DNA of 64,000 bases, taken from IMG/VR virus record IMGVR_UViG_3300036851_000497, positions 1-64,000 of that record; one strand, 5' to 3'. Shown piece by piece: positions 63,775-64,000 of this stretch (positions are counted from its first letter, which is position 1; each line of letters opens with the position of its first letter). The stretch is from a virus. The notes below the pieces were generated by a model, which did no database searches, had not been told where the DNA came from, and saw only the letters and a list, made by a program, of their open reading frames with translations. The translations under genes and the position numbers were made by a program.

Positions 63775-64000
63775 AATTCAAAGTCTCTGAACTCGAAGGC
63801 GCGAAACTCGACTATTGGGTAGCGAGGGTGATGGGATACCGTTTTAGCGCCGAGGTTCCTGAGGAATTATGTGGCCTTGCGGCGGAAGGTGCGAACGCCG
63901 GTTGCCATGTTAAAGATTGGACTCCGTCGATTGATTGGTCACAAGGTGGGCCAATTATCGAGACCGATAAGATGATTATTACCCCAAGCGGTGACGGCGA
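63771..64000 (+). CDS. DUF2591 (NinX-like) protein, cut by window edge
   Basis: At least 76 residues, open to the end of the window: MKFKVSELEGAKLDYWVARV and SIDWSQGGPIIETDK, the pattern of DUF2591 phage proteins (NinX-like). ATGA overlap with the previous gene. Function unknown; the gene is partial. Confidence 0.7.
   Translation, partial: MKFKVSELEGAKLDYWVARVMGYRFSAEVPEELCGLAAEGANAGCHVKDWTPSIDWSQGGPIIETDKMIITPSGDG

Noticed and set aside
1-64000. Interpretation as an integrated prophage with host flanks
   Set aside because: No host-like genes were seen on either side of the attachment site, and the tRNA there is only a half, as in a free attP.

Overview
The window looks like most of the genome of a temperate, long-tailed (siphovirus-type) phage of a Gram-negative bacterium, probably a proteobacterium. 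The main reasons are: HK97-type head genes followed by a lambda-type tail module with M, L, K, I and J homologues; a tyrosine integrase beside a phage attachment site; lipoprotein genes with lipoboxes; and a set of small accessory genes typical of proteobacterial phages. The host call is an inference. The left edge is inside an open frame and the right edge cuts a gene, so neither end is a natural genome end that can be recognised here.

Layout. Bases 1-1.74 kb: a ParB-like protein and an unusual ABC-ATPase fused to a GNAT/Mom-like domain, rightward. 1.68-4.8 kb: a compact leftward operon (ASCH protein, short sliding clamp, DUF932 protein and small proteins) in which three genes carry the same hairpin leader. 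4.9-18.5 kb: terminase, portal, protease, capsid, decoration-like proteins and head completion, rightward. 18.5-29.8 kb: tail tube, frameshifted tail chaperone, tape measure, tail tip and a distal fibre-like protein. 29.8-34.5 kb: lysis genes and many tiny genes, with two copies of a probable structured RNA. 34.5-39.2 kb: two related beta-helix proteins, one with a signal peptide and one with FN3 repeats. 39.2-43.3 kb: a leftward accessory cluster with an FkbM methyltransferase and a homing endonuclease.

43.35-45.5 kb: two hairpin repeats, an attP that carries the 3' half of a tRNA-Pro(GGG) gene, a LAGLIDADG protein and the integrase. Phage genes lie on both sides of this site, so the sequence is most simply an unintegrated phage genome. 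If it integrates here, the 34-43 kb accessory genes would end up at one edge of the prophage, the usual place for lysogenic-conversion genes.

45.5-54.4 kb: the leftward early operon, with an excisionase-like protein, a YqaJ exonuclease and probable annealing protein, a GHKL ATPase pair and small genes. 54.4-56.2 kb: the immunity region. It has a helix-turn-helix repressor, a Cro-like gene, and two control regions with the same 13-bp palindromic operators and matching promoters, laid out like lambda OL/pL and OR/pR. It also holds a lipoprotein that could be a lysogen-expressed surface protein.

56.4-64 kb: the rightward early operon, with a CII-like regulator, a tRNA-Met, an Acb2-type anti-CBASS sponge, two DNA methyltransferases, a DUF1376 replication protein with iteron-like repeats inside its gene, a RusA resolvase and small genes. 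Most genes in both early operons are joined by ATGA, GTGA or TTGA stop-start overlaps. I used these overlaps to choose starts and to find several genes of 60 codons or fewer.

The strongest candidates for undescribed biology are the paired structured RNAs at 32.69-33.69 kb, the triplicated hairpin leader at 3.0-4.8 kb, and the ParB/ABC-GNAT cassette at the left edge.
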